In this document: one piece after another, positions 24,873 to 32,724 of the stretch | How the letters are laid out: the number at the start of each line of letters is the position of its first letter | How positions within the stretch are numbered: the stretch's first letter is position 1 | From: a virus | IMG/VR virus record: IMGVR_UViG_3300036770_005137 | Coordinates: 1 to 63,273 of that record | Reading direction: 5' to 3' (one strand) | Length of the DNA: 63,273 nt | Program-made: the position numbers and the translations under genes | Notes under the pieces: generated by a model | Database searches by the model: none | What the model was told of the DNA's origin: nothing | Seen by the model: only the letters and a program-made list of their open reading frames with translations

Positions 24873-26632
24873 GGTCTACCAATAAGCATTACACGCTTAT
24901 ATCCTTTAAGCTGAAGCTCGCCCTCAAATAAAATTTCTTTCATAGGAAATTTTTTCTTTAAATGATCAATACTATACACACAGTTTACATGTTCTTCAAT
25001 ATCAAACAGATTATTACTTTGCATAGCAACAATTGGGTTCGATTCTAATTCCTTAAACCTAATCTGATTAAACCATTCTTCAGTCATATGCTCTGCACTT
25101 GTATTAATAATTAAGTCAGGTAAAAATTTTTCGAGATATGCTGTTCCTTCTTTAAAATTTTCAATATTTAACTCATAACCATTTTTATGTAAAGTTAAGC
25201 TATTAATATCTGCACAGACACTCTTGACCTTATACTCTTCTAAGTTACTTAAATTAAAAATATAGTCACTTACATTACAAGAAAAACGATCAATATCCAC
25301 TATACGCATTTTATTGTAAGTTAATAAGTTATTATAAATTGATTTAATTTGCCCGAACCATCCTGCTAATACAAGAACATTTGCAAAATGAGAATTTATT
25401 TTTGTTAGTTCTTCGACTAACCAAATCTTACTTTTTATTTGACTTCTACTAAACGCATCATTTATAAAACTTTGATCATAATTGCTTTTTATATATACAT
25501 TTATTCCTCTAAAAATTTTATCACTTAAAAACTTCCTATCAAGCATGGCAAGATTTGAACTTATAACTTCTTTTTCGAAATCATTAGCTTCTACAGCCCT
25601 ATGAAGTGCCATAGACAAACTAGCCATAGAATCGTGATCTTCTTTAGTAACTTTTCCTAAATAAAGCAATAAAGCTCTAATACTGATTAATCTGTTTTCT
25701 TTTAAACATCCATGTATTAAATCTTTTACCTCTGTCGTTAAATCTTGCTCTACCTTTAAAATCATTTGCAACATTATTTGATACACAGAACTAAAATCTT
25801 TACACTTTTTAATTGCAAAAGCGAACCAAGATAAGTCCGCATTTTTTTCAGACTTACCTATAAATTCTAATATAAATGAATAAAAATCCTTTTCTATTTT
25901 AATGACAGAAAATATTAGATCTTTTTGTTCCTGTGTAATCTTTTCACTACTACCTACATAATGCAATAATGTCTTGTATACTTGAAAAGATCCATCTGAC
26001 TTTACTTGTGCAAATATTAGGTCTTTTTGTTCTTGAGTGATTTTTTCACTTTTTCCAATATACTGTAGCAGTGATTTAAAGAAGCTTTCTTTATCATTGC
26101 CTTTAAGTTGTGAAAATATAAGGTCTTTTTGTTCTTGACTAATAATTCCTTCATGTCCAATAAACTGTAAAACAAACTTAAAAGCATTTTCATTTATTTT
26201 AACCAATTTTGAAAAATGAAAAATCAAATCTTTAAAGTAAGAACTGCCTTCTGTCTCGTCGCTACAAAACTTTAACACTTTGGATTTAAACTGGTTAATA
26301 TCGTCAGCCTTCAACAATGCAAAAATTAAAGTTGTTAAATTTTGATTCTTTACTGATGTTTTTGCTAGATAATGTAGCAATACTGTTCTTAGCTGATCTT
26401 GCGTTTCTGCTCGTATGGAACCATGAGTTAAGTCAGCTAAATTAACATTATTCTCTGCTAATTCAGTAGTGAAATCTTGAAGGAAAGATACAGTTACAGA
26501 TTCTTTGGCATTTTCAGAATCAATTGTTCTGCTAAGAGAATGTATGTTCTCGGCCAATCTGTCAAATTTTAAAAATCTCAAATACTCTTCTATACCTAAG
26601 AAGAATTCAGAACTTGTTGTGCTTTCAGCCAT
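24869..26632 (-). CDS. Helical-repeat protein fused to a methyltransferase-like domain
   Basis: The N-terminal half is a repeat array: three near-identical units of 34, 34 and 32 residues, each opening I-S/T-QEQKDLIF and ending near IGKSEK (about residues 164-264 from the ATG used here), flanked by weaker units. The last 210 residues look like a Rossmann methyltransferase: VLVLAGWFGQIKS, then RIVDIDRFS and an IINTSAEHM segment. ATG 26632 follows GAGGA at good spacing. A longer frame begins with TTG at 26644 and is not preferred. The repeats may hold a partner or substrate while the C-terminal domain acts. Confidence 0.72.
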   Translation of the reverse strand: MAESTTSSEFFLGIEEYLRFLKFDRLAENIHSLSRTIDSENAKESVTVSFLQDFTTELAENNVNLADLTHGSIRAETQDQLRTVLLHYLAKTSVKNQNLTTLIFALLKADDINQFKSKVLKFCSDETEGSSYFKDLIFHFSKLVKINENAFKFVLQFIGHEGIISQEQKDLIFSQLKGNDKESFFKSLLQYIGKSEKITQEQKDLIFAQVKSDGSFQVYKTLLHYVGSSEKITQEQKDLIFSVIKIEKDFYSFILEFIGKSEKNADLSWFAFAIKKCKDFSSVYQIMLQMILKVEQDLTTEVKDLIHGCLKENRLISIRALLLYLGKVTKEDHDSMASLSMALHRAVEANDFEKEVISSNLAMLDRKFLSDKIFRGINVYIKSNYDQSFINDAFSRSQIKSKIWLVEELTKINSHFANVLVLAGWFGQIKSIYNNLLTYNKMRIVDIDRFSCNVSDYIFNLSNLEEYKVKSVCADINSLTLHKNGYELNIENFKEGTAYLEKFLPDLIINTSAEHMTEEWFNQIRFKELESNPIVAMQSNNLFDIEEHVNCVYSIDHLKKKFPMKEILFEGELQLKGYKRVMLIGRP

Positions 26633-27302
26633 ATGTTTCCTCAAACATTTTTTTTAACCATTCAAAATCATTAATTTTCTTTAGATTATCAATATTATTT
26701 CTATTCTTTAATCCGTATTTTTTACCTTCTAATGCACCATTTATACAATACTCTCCATGCAAACGATCTTTTCCTAAATTGCACCATGCATTTAGCCTCT
26801 CATTAGTTTCGTCGTTCTTTTGTCTATCTATTACTTTACTTGCTAATTTACAGCATTCTCTAAAAGAACTTTTCCACGTATTAAACGGATCAGTATTAAA
26901 TGATGTAATATTACTAACTTCAAAAATTGGTTTAAACTTTTGACTTATGCTTGTAGTCATATCGGGTTTAGACAAATCCATGTTTATTGTCATTGATCTT
27001 GGCAGTAACTTCACTCCACCATTTCCATAAACTAAATCATTTACAGGATTTTGACTACGCCATACATATACTGTATCTCGTATAAAAGTTCTATAATCAA
27101 AATTAAATTCCTCAAGAATTTTGGCATCACCGTCTACTACCCAAAACATATCAGTATGGCATAACTTTGCTGCTTGTATGTGTGCTTGATGTATGCCTTT
27201 CACTCCATGAACTCTTATAGCAGTAGGAAATCTATTTTTTAAATCATTCCAATTTTCATCTGCGTTAATTTCTTGATAACTTATGAACACAATATCAAAC
27301 AT
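26625..27302 (-). CDS. Glycosyltransferase-like protein (GT-A, DGD motif)
   Basis: This 225-residue protein is a shorter paralogue of the next gene upstream. Shared parts are the opening D-x-FISY-x-E, the DLK-x2-FP-x-A-x-RV-x-GVKG segment, and a VDGD motif (WVVDGDAKIL, near 53-60) that would bind the metal and nucleotide-sugar. The NDLVYGNGGVKLLP segment is also common to both. I infer transfer of a sugar to a cluster acceptor. It overlaps its neighbours by 8 bases on each side. Confidence 0.7.
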   Translation of the reverse strand: MFDIVFISYQEINADENWNDLKNRFPTAIRVHGVKGIHQAHIQAAKLCHTDMFWVVDGDAKILEEFNFDYRTFIRDTVYVWRSQNPVNDLVYGNGGVKLLPRSMTINMDLSKPDMTTSISQKFKPIFEVSNITSFNTDPFNTWKSSFRECCKLASKVIDRQKNDETNERLNAWCNLGKDRLHGEYCINGALEGKKYGLKNRNNIDNLKKINDFEWLKKMFEETYG

Positions 27303-28224
27303 TTTCTACAACCCAATCATTAGACATTCTAGGAGGATTAGTATATAATGCCTTAAAAAATTTACTTTGGTCCGAGTCCATTATTCCTGGGCCTGTTAGT
27401 ATACCAAGCTTTTGTTTTAACATTTCCCCTAGTCTTTTTATTTCACCTTCGAGACTAAAATTTGTTTCGTTACTAACATTTTCAAAAATTTCATTAAGTG
27501 TATCAAATGTTCTAACATTTAAATAATCCCAATCAGTGAGCATGGTCATATAGCAACCTAATCTTGCACCGTAAATTGCCCATAACCCATTTTCAACATC
27601 ACTGCCTACATTCATCCAAGTAACTAATCTATGATAGTTTTTCCAGTGCACCTGCTTATCAAATGGTTTATCTAATGTTGGTTTAATCCCTTCCATTAGA
27701 CACATTTTAACACCTTCTCTAAAACCAGCCCTCCAAGCTTGTCTAGAGCTGGCGTTATTATGAACCCAACTCATCCATTGCTTCATCTGTAGGTATTTTA
27801 TTTCCCAACAAAAGTCAACTTGAGTTTTTTCATTTTCTGCCTCTGCATTTTCGTGCGTCCTCATATCTAAAACTAATTGTGTAGGCCAATTTTTGATACT
27901 GCCATTTCCGTATATTAAACCATTGATAACATTACAAGCAGGAAAAGATAGAACACAATTTGATAATTCTGCATGATCATGAAATTCTATAACTTGATCC
28001 ATGAGTGCCGAATTAACAATATTATCGCCATCAATAATCGTAACACGTTCTGTTTCAGCTAATCTAGCACAGGCTTTGTGTGCGCTGTCACTACCTTTTA
28101 CACCGTCGACACGTTTAGCCCAAGGAAACTTCTTTTTTAAATCAGCATAGTTACGTTCTTTATTTGGTTCGTCGTAACTTAAAAAAATCAAATCACAATC
28201 TACTAGCTTAATTCTTTGTGTCAT
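27295..28224 (-). CDS. Glycosyltransferase-like protein (GT-A, DGD motif)
   Basis: The 309-residue protein begins with LVDCDLIFLSYDEPN, has FPWAKRVDGVKGSDSAH and TIIDGDNIV near residues 62-70, and NGLIYGNGSIKNWP later. It is a longer version of the 26625-27302 protein with an added C-terminal region of about 80 residues. The DGD triplet is the likely metal site. Relatives are annotated in marine T4-like phages as family-2-like glycosyltransferases, but I could not check this. It starts by a 17-base overlap with the preceding gene. Confidence 0.7.
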   Translation of the reverse strand: MTQRIKLVDCDLIFLSYDEPNKERNYADLKKKFPWAKRVDGVKGSDSAHKACARLAETERVTIIDGDNIVNSALMDQVIEFHDHAELSNCVLSFPACNVINGLIYGNGSIKNWPTQLVLDMRTHENAEAENEKTQVDFCWEIKYLQMKQWMSWVHNNASSRQAWRAGFREGVKMCLMEGIKPTLDKPFDKQVHWKNYHRLVTWMNVGSDVENGLWAIYGARLGCYMTMLTDWDYLNVRTFDTLNEIFENVSNETNFSLEGEIKRLGEMLKQKLGILTGPGIMDSDQSKFFKALYTNPPRMSNDWVVENV

Positions 28225-28765
28225 ATATTATTCCATAGCTATCAAATTCTTTAACAGTAACTATAACATCAGTATTTTTATCAAAATTATACTTTACCTT
28301 TTTTCCAGATTTAAGATTATCTAAAGTTAATTCTATAGACTTTTTTAATATGTTCAGATTAGAACTATCTGTTACAAAAAATTTATAAATTCTCTTATCA
28401 TTAACTATGAAACTAGATTCAAAGTTATTCAACTTAAAAGTTAGTGATCCTTTTGACACCGTGATTAATAAATTTACCGAATCACTGTTAGAAACTTTAT
28501 TAATTACACACAGGTCGTAAAAGTTTTTAACAGTTACAGACTTTTGCTCAAGTTGTATTCTGTCAGATATTTTAACTTTAAAATTCTTAATCTCTTTCTT
28601 ACTTTCAACAAAATCAACTACAAATTTTTCAGAAACTTCAATATAGTTTCCTTCTGATAACTTTTCATTGGTCAATGATAAAATATCACCTTGCTCATTA
28701 TAATAGAGATAAAAATTATTAGGGCGTAAAGTTAATGGTGGTAATTCAATAATTCTATATGCCAT
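28208..28765 (-). CDS. Unknown protein, 185 residues
   Basis: I do not recognise a family. The protein is rich in alternating hydrophobic strands (for example NFYLYYNEQGDILSL, VNLLITVSKGSLTFKL) and poor in helices, so it is probably a beta-sandwich. The front third reads like a small strand-rich cap. It lies between two glycosyltransferase pairs with overlaps of 11 and 17 bases, which suggests that its product is needed with them, perhaps as acceptor or binding module. No catalytic motif is seen. Confidence 0.6.
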   Translation of the reverse strand: MAYRIIELPPLTLRPNNFYLYYNEQGDILSLTNEKLSEGNYIEVSEKFVVDFVESKKEIKNFKVKISDRIQLEQKSVTVKNFYDLCVINKVSNSDSVNLLITVSKGSLTFKLNNFESSFIVNDKRIYKFFVTDSSNLNILKKSIELTLDNLKSGKKVKYNFDKNTDVIVTVKEFDSYGIIYDTKN

Positions 28766-29582
28766 TTGCTTTCTCTAACTTTTTAACTATATCGCTAGTT
28801 AAAAAACTATCTTCTACGTAATGAAATAACCCAGTTTGCTTAAAATTACCCACTATCAATTCTAAATCGTCATTTAAGTAGGGCAATACATATGGTTGCC
28901 AAGTCTCTAAATTGTTAATACCCCATGACTGAATACCTGGTTTCATATGAGTAAAAGATAATATTTGATTATTAGTTAAACCTAGCATTTGTGAAACTAT
29001 CGATGACGATACATCCATGCTACAAAATTTTTGTGTATTCTTAGGTGTATATAGTTCGTAGAAGTCTTTATAATTTTTCATTATTACTTCTAGCCATTTA
29101 AAAAACTCAAACGTATTTTTATTTTTTTTAAAATAAAATAATCCGCAATAAACATCAGGTAATAAATTTGCAGCAAAAACTTTCCTATAAGGATTATTTT
29201 GGCATGTAACTAGATTTCCTTTATAGTCATAGACTCTATTAGTTAATTGTAAATCTTCTTTTTCTAGGTAATACCATAAATGATCATTGCTATCTAACAA
29301 TAACATATCAGAATCATAAACTAAATTTTCTTTAAACGGACTTACATAGACCATTTTCCATCTGTTTTCAATTTTCCATTCCGACTTTTCTGCCATATCT
29401 CCCCATGGAAATTTAACAATATGATCAAATACATTAATATAATCTACAGGAACAGCATCGTTGGTTATTAGGCAAACTTCATTGATTTTATTGAACTTCT
29501 TAATACTTAAGGCCAAGGCATAAGCTTGTCGGATATAATCTATATCGGAATTCTGTGCAAATATCAAATGTCCTTTACTCAC
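28755..29582 (-). CDS. Glycosyltransferase-like protein (GT8-type, DSD motif)
   Basis: The 275-residue protein begins KGHLIFAQNSDIDYI and has LVYDSDMLLL near residue 91, a D-x-D motif of the GT-A type. The later segment DVYCGLFYFKKNK and the C-terminal GLFHYVEDS fit family-8-like transferases. It is a tandem paralogue of the gene upstream (29575-30390), which begins KGVLLFAQNGEFKY. Its likely donor is a nucleotide-sugar; the acceptor is unknown. Confidence 0.7.
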   Translation of the reverse strand: MSKGHLIFAQNSDIDYIRQAYALALSIKKFNKINEVCLITNDAVPVDYINVFDHIVKFPWGDMAEKSEWKIENRWKMVYVSPFKENLVYDSDMLLLDSNDHLWYYLEKEDLQLTNRVYDYKGNLVTCQNNPYRKVFAANLLPDVYCGLFYFKKNKNTFEFFKWLEVIMKNYKDFYELYTPKNTQKFCSMDVSSSIVSQMLGLTNNQILSFTHMKPGIQSWGINNLETWQPYVLPYLNDDLELIVGNFKQTGLFHYVEDSFLTSDIVKKLEKANGI

Positions 29583-30390
29583 TATAACACCTCAAAACAC
29601 TAAACTTATTCATAACATGGACATCAGTATTCTTGACTGAAACCGGTTGTAATGCAGAATCATTGTTATTTGCTACTAAAAAAGTAAATCTCTGTCCACT
29701 ATCTTTAATTAAAAAGTCAGTATCAATTGTAAAAAATTTCTTACCTGGAATAAAACCAAAATGTTTTGAAACTCTATGCTGGAAAAACAAATGTATAGCA
29801 ATACTAAAAGCAAAATCATTCCTGTATTTCATCTCTTTAATTTGATACAAATAACAGTAGTAAAACCAATTGTCTCGAATATACTTAATTAAGGTAAAAA
29901 ACATCTGTGTTGTTTGAGTTTTCTTGAAATAAAAAACAGTTGCCCAATAAAATTTAATAGAGAAAGGATTTATATAGTCAAACTCAGTTAAGTTACGTTT
30001 TGAAGATAAATCAAAATGTTCATTAAATATCAAAAAATCTTTATCTGATTCAAAACAACAATTTAACCAATTGCTATTTAAAATATAATCAACATCTATT
30101 ACTAGTGTTTCATCATAAGGGCTCAAATCATAGGCATCTGCTCTAGTAAAATTAAGCCATTTTACTTTTGTAAAATTATCTTCCCCGTCTTTAAGCATTC
30201 TGTATTGTATTTTTTCATCAGAAACATTGATAATTTGATCGAATAATCCTTTATCGTTTTCATAATACTCATTAACAACTATAGAAACAGGAAGATTTAA
30301 AAAATCCGCTACTTTTTTAGCTGCAATTTCTGCTAAATCAGTATATTTAAACTCGCCATTTTGGGCAAATAACAAAACACCTTTAGTCAT
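29575..30390 (-). CDS. Glycosyltransferase-like protein (GT8-type, DVD motif)
   Basis: This 271-residue protein shares the KG-x-L-x-FAQN start and a D-x-D motif (LVIDVDYIL, near 97) with its downstream neighbour. The YWATVFYFKK segment parallels YCGLFYFKK in that neighbour. It ends HVMNKFSVLRCYSE rather than with the GLFHY sequence, so the acceptor side has diverged. It is the second gene of the chain, overlapping the first by 8 bases. Confidence 0.68.
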   Translation of the reverse strand: MTKGVLLFAQNGEFKYTDLAEIAAKKVADFLNLPVSIVVNEYYENDKGLFDQIINVSDEKIQYRMLKDGEDNFTKVKWLNFTRADAYDLSPYDETLVIDVDYILNSNWLNCCFESDKDFLIFNEHFDLSSKRNLTEFDYINPFSIKFYWATVFYFKKTQTTQMFFTLIKYIRDNWFYYCYLYQIKEMKYRNDFAFSIAIHLFFQHRVSKHFGFIPGKKFFTIDTDFLIKDSGQRFTFLVANNNDSALQPVSVKNTDVHVMNKFSVLRCYSE

Positions 30391-30730
30391 CTAACATGCT
30401 TTCTATTTTTTTATTAGATGTAATCTTTTTATAACCATAGAAAAATAAATTTGTCGCTTCTTTATAATGACTCATTAAACTGTCAAAAAAATCATTTATA
30501 TTTTCTATTAGAACCGGTGTATTATTATCATCTACTAAAACATAAGATTCAATATTATTGGATTTTAAAACATTTACAAAAGACAGACGTTGCTCAGTAG
30601 CAGCAAATGATCCCCCGTTATAGTAATAGATCAACGATTGAGAAAATTCTTCATCTAAAATACGCTTTTGATTATTAAATGTGGCCATCAAACTGGCCAT
30701 TTCGAATGCCTTTTTAACTTTAGGATCCAT
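30383..30730 (-). CDS. Hypothetical protein, first gene of the biosynthetic chain
   Basis: The 115-residue product is mostly helical in its first 35 residues, then has strands (LVDDNNTPVLIEN) and a helical, lysine-rich end. No family is recognised. It is the promoter-proximal gene: a sigma-70-type promoter (30756-30784) and a late CATAAATA box (30791-30798) lie just upstream, and CGGAG precedes the ATG. It overlaps the glycosyltransferase gene by 8 bases. A role as a regulator or adaptor of the cluster is possible but unproven. Confidence 0.62.
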   Translation of the reverse strand: MDPKVKKAFEMASLMATFNNQKRILDEEFSQSLIYYYNGGSFAATEQRLSFVNVLKSNNIESYVLVDDNNTPVLIENINDFFDSLMSHYKEATNLFFYGYKKITSNKKIESMLDD

Positions 30731-30740
30731 GAAAACTCCG

Positions 30741-30767
30741 TAATTATATTACTGTATAATATAATTA
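30741..30767. repeat. 27-base hyphenated palindrome at the head of the cluster
   Basis: TAATTATATT (30741-30750) and AATATAATTA (30758-30767) are exact 10-base reverse complements around ACTGTAT. It covers the -10 box and the expected start site of the minus-strand promoter, so it is well placed as an operator. As RNA it would form a weak AT hairpin in the leader just before the ribosome site. Confidence 0.6.
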
Positions 30768-30784
30768 TGCGAAGCAAAAGTCAA
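30756..30784 (-). promoter_or_regulatory. Sigma-70-type promoter for the 27-kb biosynthetic chain
   Basis: Read on the minus strand, TTGACT (30784-30779) and TATTAT (30761-30756) are separated by 17 bases. The start codon of the first gene is about 26 bases further on. It is the only strong promoter I could see for the 32-gene chain, and its -10 is inside a perfect palindrome. Confidence 0.65.
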
Positions 30785-30790
30785 GAGAAA

Positions 30791-30798
30791 TATTTATG
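30791..30798 (-). promoter_or_regulatory. T4-type late promoter CATAAATA
   Basis: CATAAATA on the minus strand overlaps the stop codon of the 315-residue virion gene and lies 61 bases before the first gene of the cluster. It matches the NATAAATA late box of marine T4-like phages, read by gp55-type sigma. With the sigma-70 promoter next to it, the cluster may be transcribed both early and late. Confidence 0.5.
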
Positions 30799-31741
30799 AC
30801 GTTCCAGCGGTAACTGTAACAGCACTATAAGTCGGTGAATTTATTGTTACATAACTGCCCGAAGGACGGTCTTGACTAAAACTAAAAGTTAAAGTTCCGT
30901 TCACTTCTTCGTCAACAGCATTTGGATAAGGATCTAATGGTGTTGTATCATCGCCAGTGTCTAAATCAAAACATTTGACTGTAAAAATTATATCTGTTTG
31001 GTTAGCATCAGTAAATCTAGCATTTATAGTGAAATAATTTTCTGAATAAACACCACTTCCAACATCTTTTCGAAAAATTTGCTGATTAGTTGTGGTAAGA
31101 TCGAGTCCGCCTATTGAGCTTGTAGTTCCTGTTCCTGTGCAAGTAGTTTGAGTGTAATTCATACTAATTGTGCCTGCATTAGTAAACAGGTCAGACCAAA
31201 TTTGACTTTTCGATCCTGTAAACGTTGCTAAACTTAAACGTATTTTTAACTTACCGCCGGCATTGAAAAAGTAACGAAGTCCTCTTCTTTTTCCATCCCC
31301 GTTCATATCAAAACCACTTACGGTGCATGTAGCAGTAAGAACGTGGTTACTTGCACTTTGCTGCCCCCAAGATGCAGTCCTTGTTCCTGATGCCTTAGCT
31401 TCATCTGGAGTAAACTGCCCAGAGGCTATAGTATATCTATTAGTGATTGCATTATCCGATTCTGTATCTAAGGTGCCTAATAAGGTTTGAGCAGACACCT
31501 GTCCACTCACGGCAAGTGCAGTAGTATCTGCACCTGTTTGATGATACCGAGAATTGTTTACATATGTTCTAAGACTCACATAATCTGCTGCTGTAATAAC
31601 CTTACCACTGCCGCTGGCAGCAGGATTAGCTGCTAATGTCTGTCCATACCCATCATCATTTCTCCCATAGACTCCATCAATTTTATTATAAACTGAAGTG
31701 AAGTCTGTATCTTCTTGAACTGACCCTTTTGTTATAGCCAT
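30794..31741 (-). CDS. Virion-associated protein, tandem copy 2
   Basis: The 315-residue product and the one encoded just upstream (321 residues) share most of their length: TTVYNKI or TSVYNKI starts, VYGRND-x-GYGQ, SGQFTPDEAKAS, WGQQS-x-SNHVLTATCTVSG, GLRYFFNAGGK, and an identical RPSGSYVT near the end. The repetitive beta-rich sequence and position after the fibre genes point to a structural or fibre-tip protein. There is no enzyme motif. No signal peptide is present. The gap between the two genes is 8 bases. Confidence 0.72.
   Translation of the reverse strand: MAITKGSVQEDTDFTSVYNKIDGVYGRNDDGYGQTLAANPAASGSGKVITAADYVSLRTYVNNSRYHQTGADTTALAVSGQVSAQTLLGTLDTESDNAITNRYTIASGQFTPDEAKASGTRTASWGQQSASNHVLTATCTVSGFDMNGDGKRRGLRYFFNAGGKLKIRLSLATFTGSKSQIWSDLFTNAGTISMNYTQTTCTGTGTTSSIGGLDLTTTNQQIFRKDVGSGVYSENYFTINARFTDANQTDIIFTVKCFDLDTGDDTTPLDPYPNAVDEEVNGTLTFSFSQDRPSGSYVTINSPTYSAVTVTAGTS
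31323..31352. repeat. 30-base exact direct repeat, copy 1
   Basis: An identical 30-base stretch occurs here and at 32303-32332, exactly 980 bases away. It codes for the SNHVLTATCT segment of the two tandem virion proteins. Exact identity at wobble positions suggests recent exchange between the copies. Confidence 0.85.
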
Positions 31742-31749
31742 TTGCCAAC

Positions 31750-32715
31750 TTATGATGTTCCAACACTAAAACCAACAGCACCATATACGGGTGAAGCCAC
31801 TGTTACATAACTACCTGAAGGTCTGTCTTGTTTAAAAGATACAGATAAGTTACCATCAACAGCTTCGTCGACTCCTGGACCTAATGGAGGAACTCCCGGT
31901 CTTTGATCTCCTGTATCCAAATCATAACATTTTATAGTAAAAATAATAGCAGTTTCCGAAACATCACTAAATCTTGCCCATACCCTAAAATAATTTTCTG
32001 AATAAACTACACCAGTAGCTGATTTAGTATAAATTTGTTGATCCGAAGTTGTAAGATCCAGGCCGCCAATACCACTTCCAGTTCCTGAACTAGCAGAAGT
32101 TTGAGTATAATCCATAACAATTGTTCCGGCTGAAGAAAACGCTTCTGCCCAACGATCGCCTTTTCCTTGTCCAATCATAGCAGGATCTGTAGCAGCACTG
32201 TATCCACTTAATTCTAAATTAATTTTAATTTTTCCACCTGCATTGAAGAAGTAACGAAGACCTCGTCTTGCACCATCTCCGTTCATATCTCCCCCGCTTA
32301 CAGTGCATGTAGCAGTAAGAACGTGGTTACTTAGACTCTGTTGCCCCCAACTAGAAGTATATGTGTTTGAAGCTTTAGCTTCATCTGGTGTAAACTGTCC
32401 GCTAGCCACTGTATATTTTGCAGATACACAATCATCTGCCATCAAATTGTAGCTGCTTAGGTGGCTATATGAAATAATTGTAGTGTTACCCACATCTGTT
32501 AAACTTGCGCTTCCGGCTTGATGTATTCTAGCATTAACTACATATGTTCGTAAATCATCCCAATGTGAAGCATAAATTAATAACCCATCAGCTACAGGAT
32601 TAGAATTCATCAACTGCCCATAACCGCCGTCATTTCGTCCATAAACAGAAGAAATTTTATTATATACTGTTGTATAATCTACATCTTCTACTAGTTGACC
32701 TACACCAAATGCCAT
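31750..32715 (-). CDS. Virion-associated protein, tandem copy 1
   Basis: This 321-residue protein is the upstream partner of the 315-residue protein. The middle and C-terminal regions are the most conserved; the segment between residues 70 and 100 and an insertion near 170 (ATDPAMIGQGKGDRW) are not. The GGLDLTT-x3-QIY or QIF segment recurs in both. It is beta-rich, glycine- and serine-rich, and lies directly after the fibre genes in the late region. A receptor-binding or fibre-decorating role is possible. It starts 9 bases after the stop of the preceding fibre gene. Confidence 0.72.
   Translation of the reverse strand: MAFGVGQLVEDVDYTTVYNKISSVYGRNDGGYGQLMNSNPVADGLLIYASHWDDLRTYVVNARIHQAGSASLTDVGNTTIISYSHLSSYNLMADDCVSAKYTVASGQFTPDEAKASNTYTSSWGQQSLSNHVLTATCTVSGGDMNGDGARRGLRYFFNAGGKIKINLELSGYSAATDPAMIGQGKGDRWAEAFSSAGTIVMDYTQTSASSGTGSGIGGLDLTTSDQQIYTKSATGVVYSENYFRVWARFSDVSETAIIFTIKCYDLDTGDQRPGVPPLGPGVDEAVDGNLSVSFKQDRPSGSYVTVASPVYGAVGFSVGTS
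32303..32332. repeat. 30-base exact direct repeat, copy 2
   Basis: Partner of the repeat at 31323-31352. The flanking bases differ, so the identical block is bounded. Confidence 0.85.
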
Positions 32716-32724
32716 TTCTTTTCC

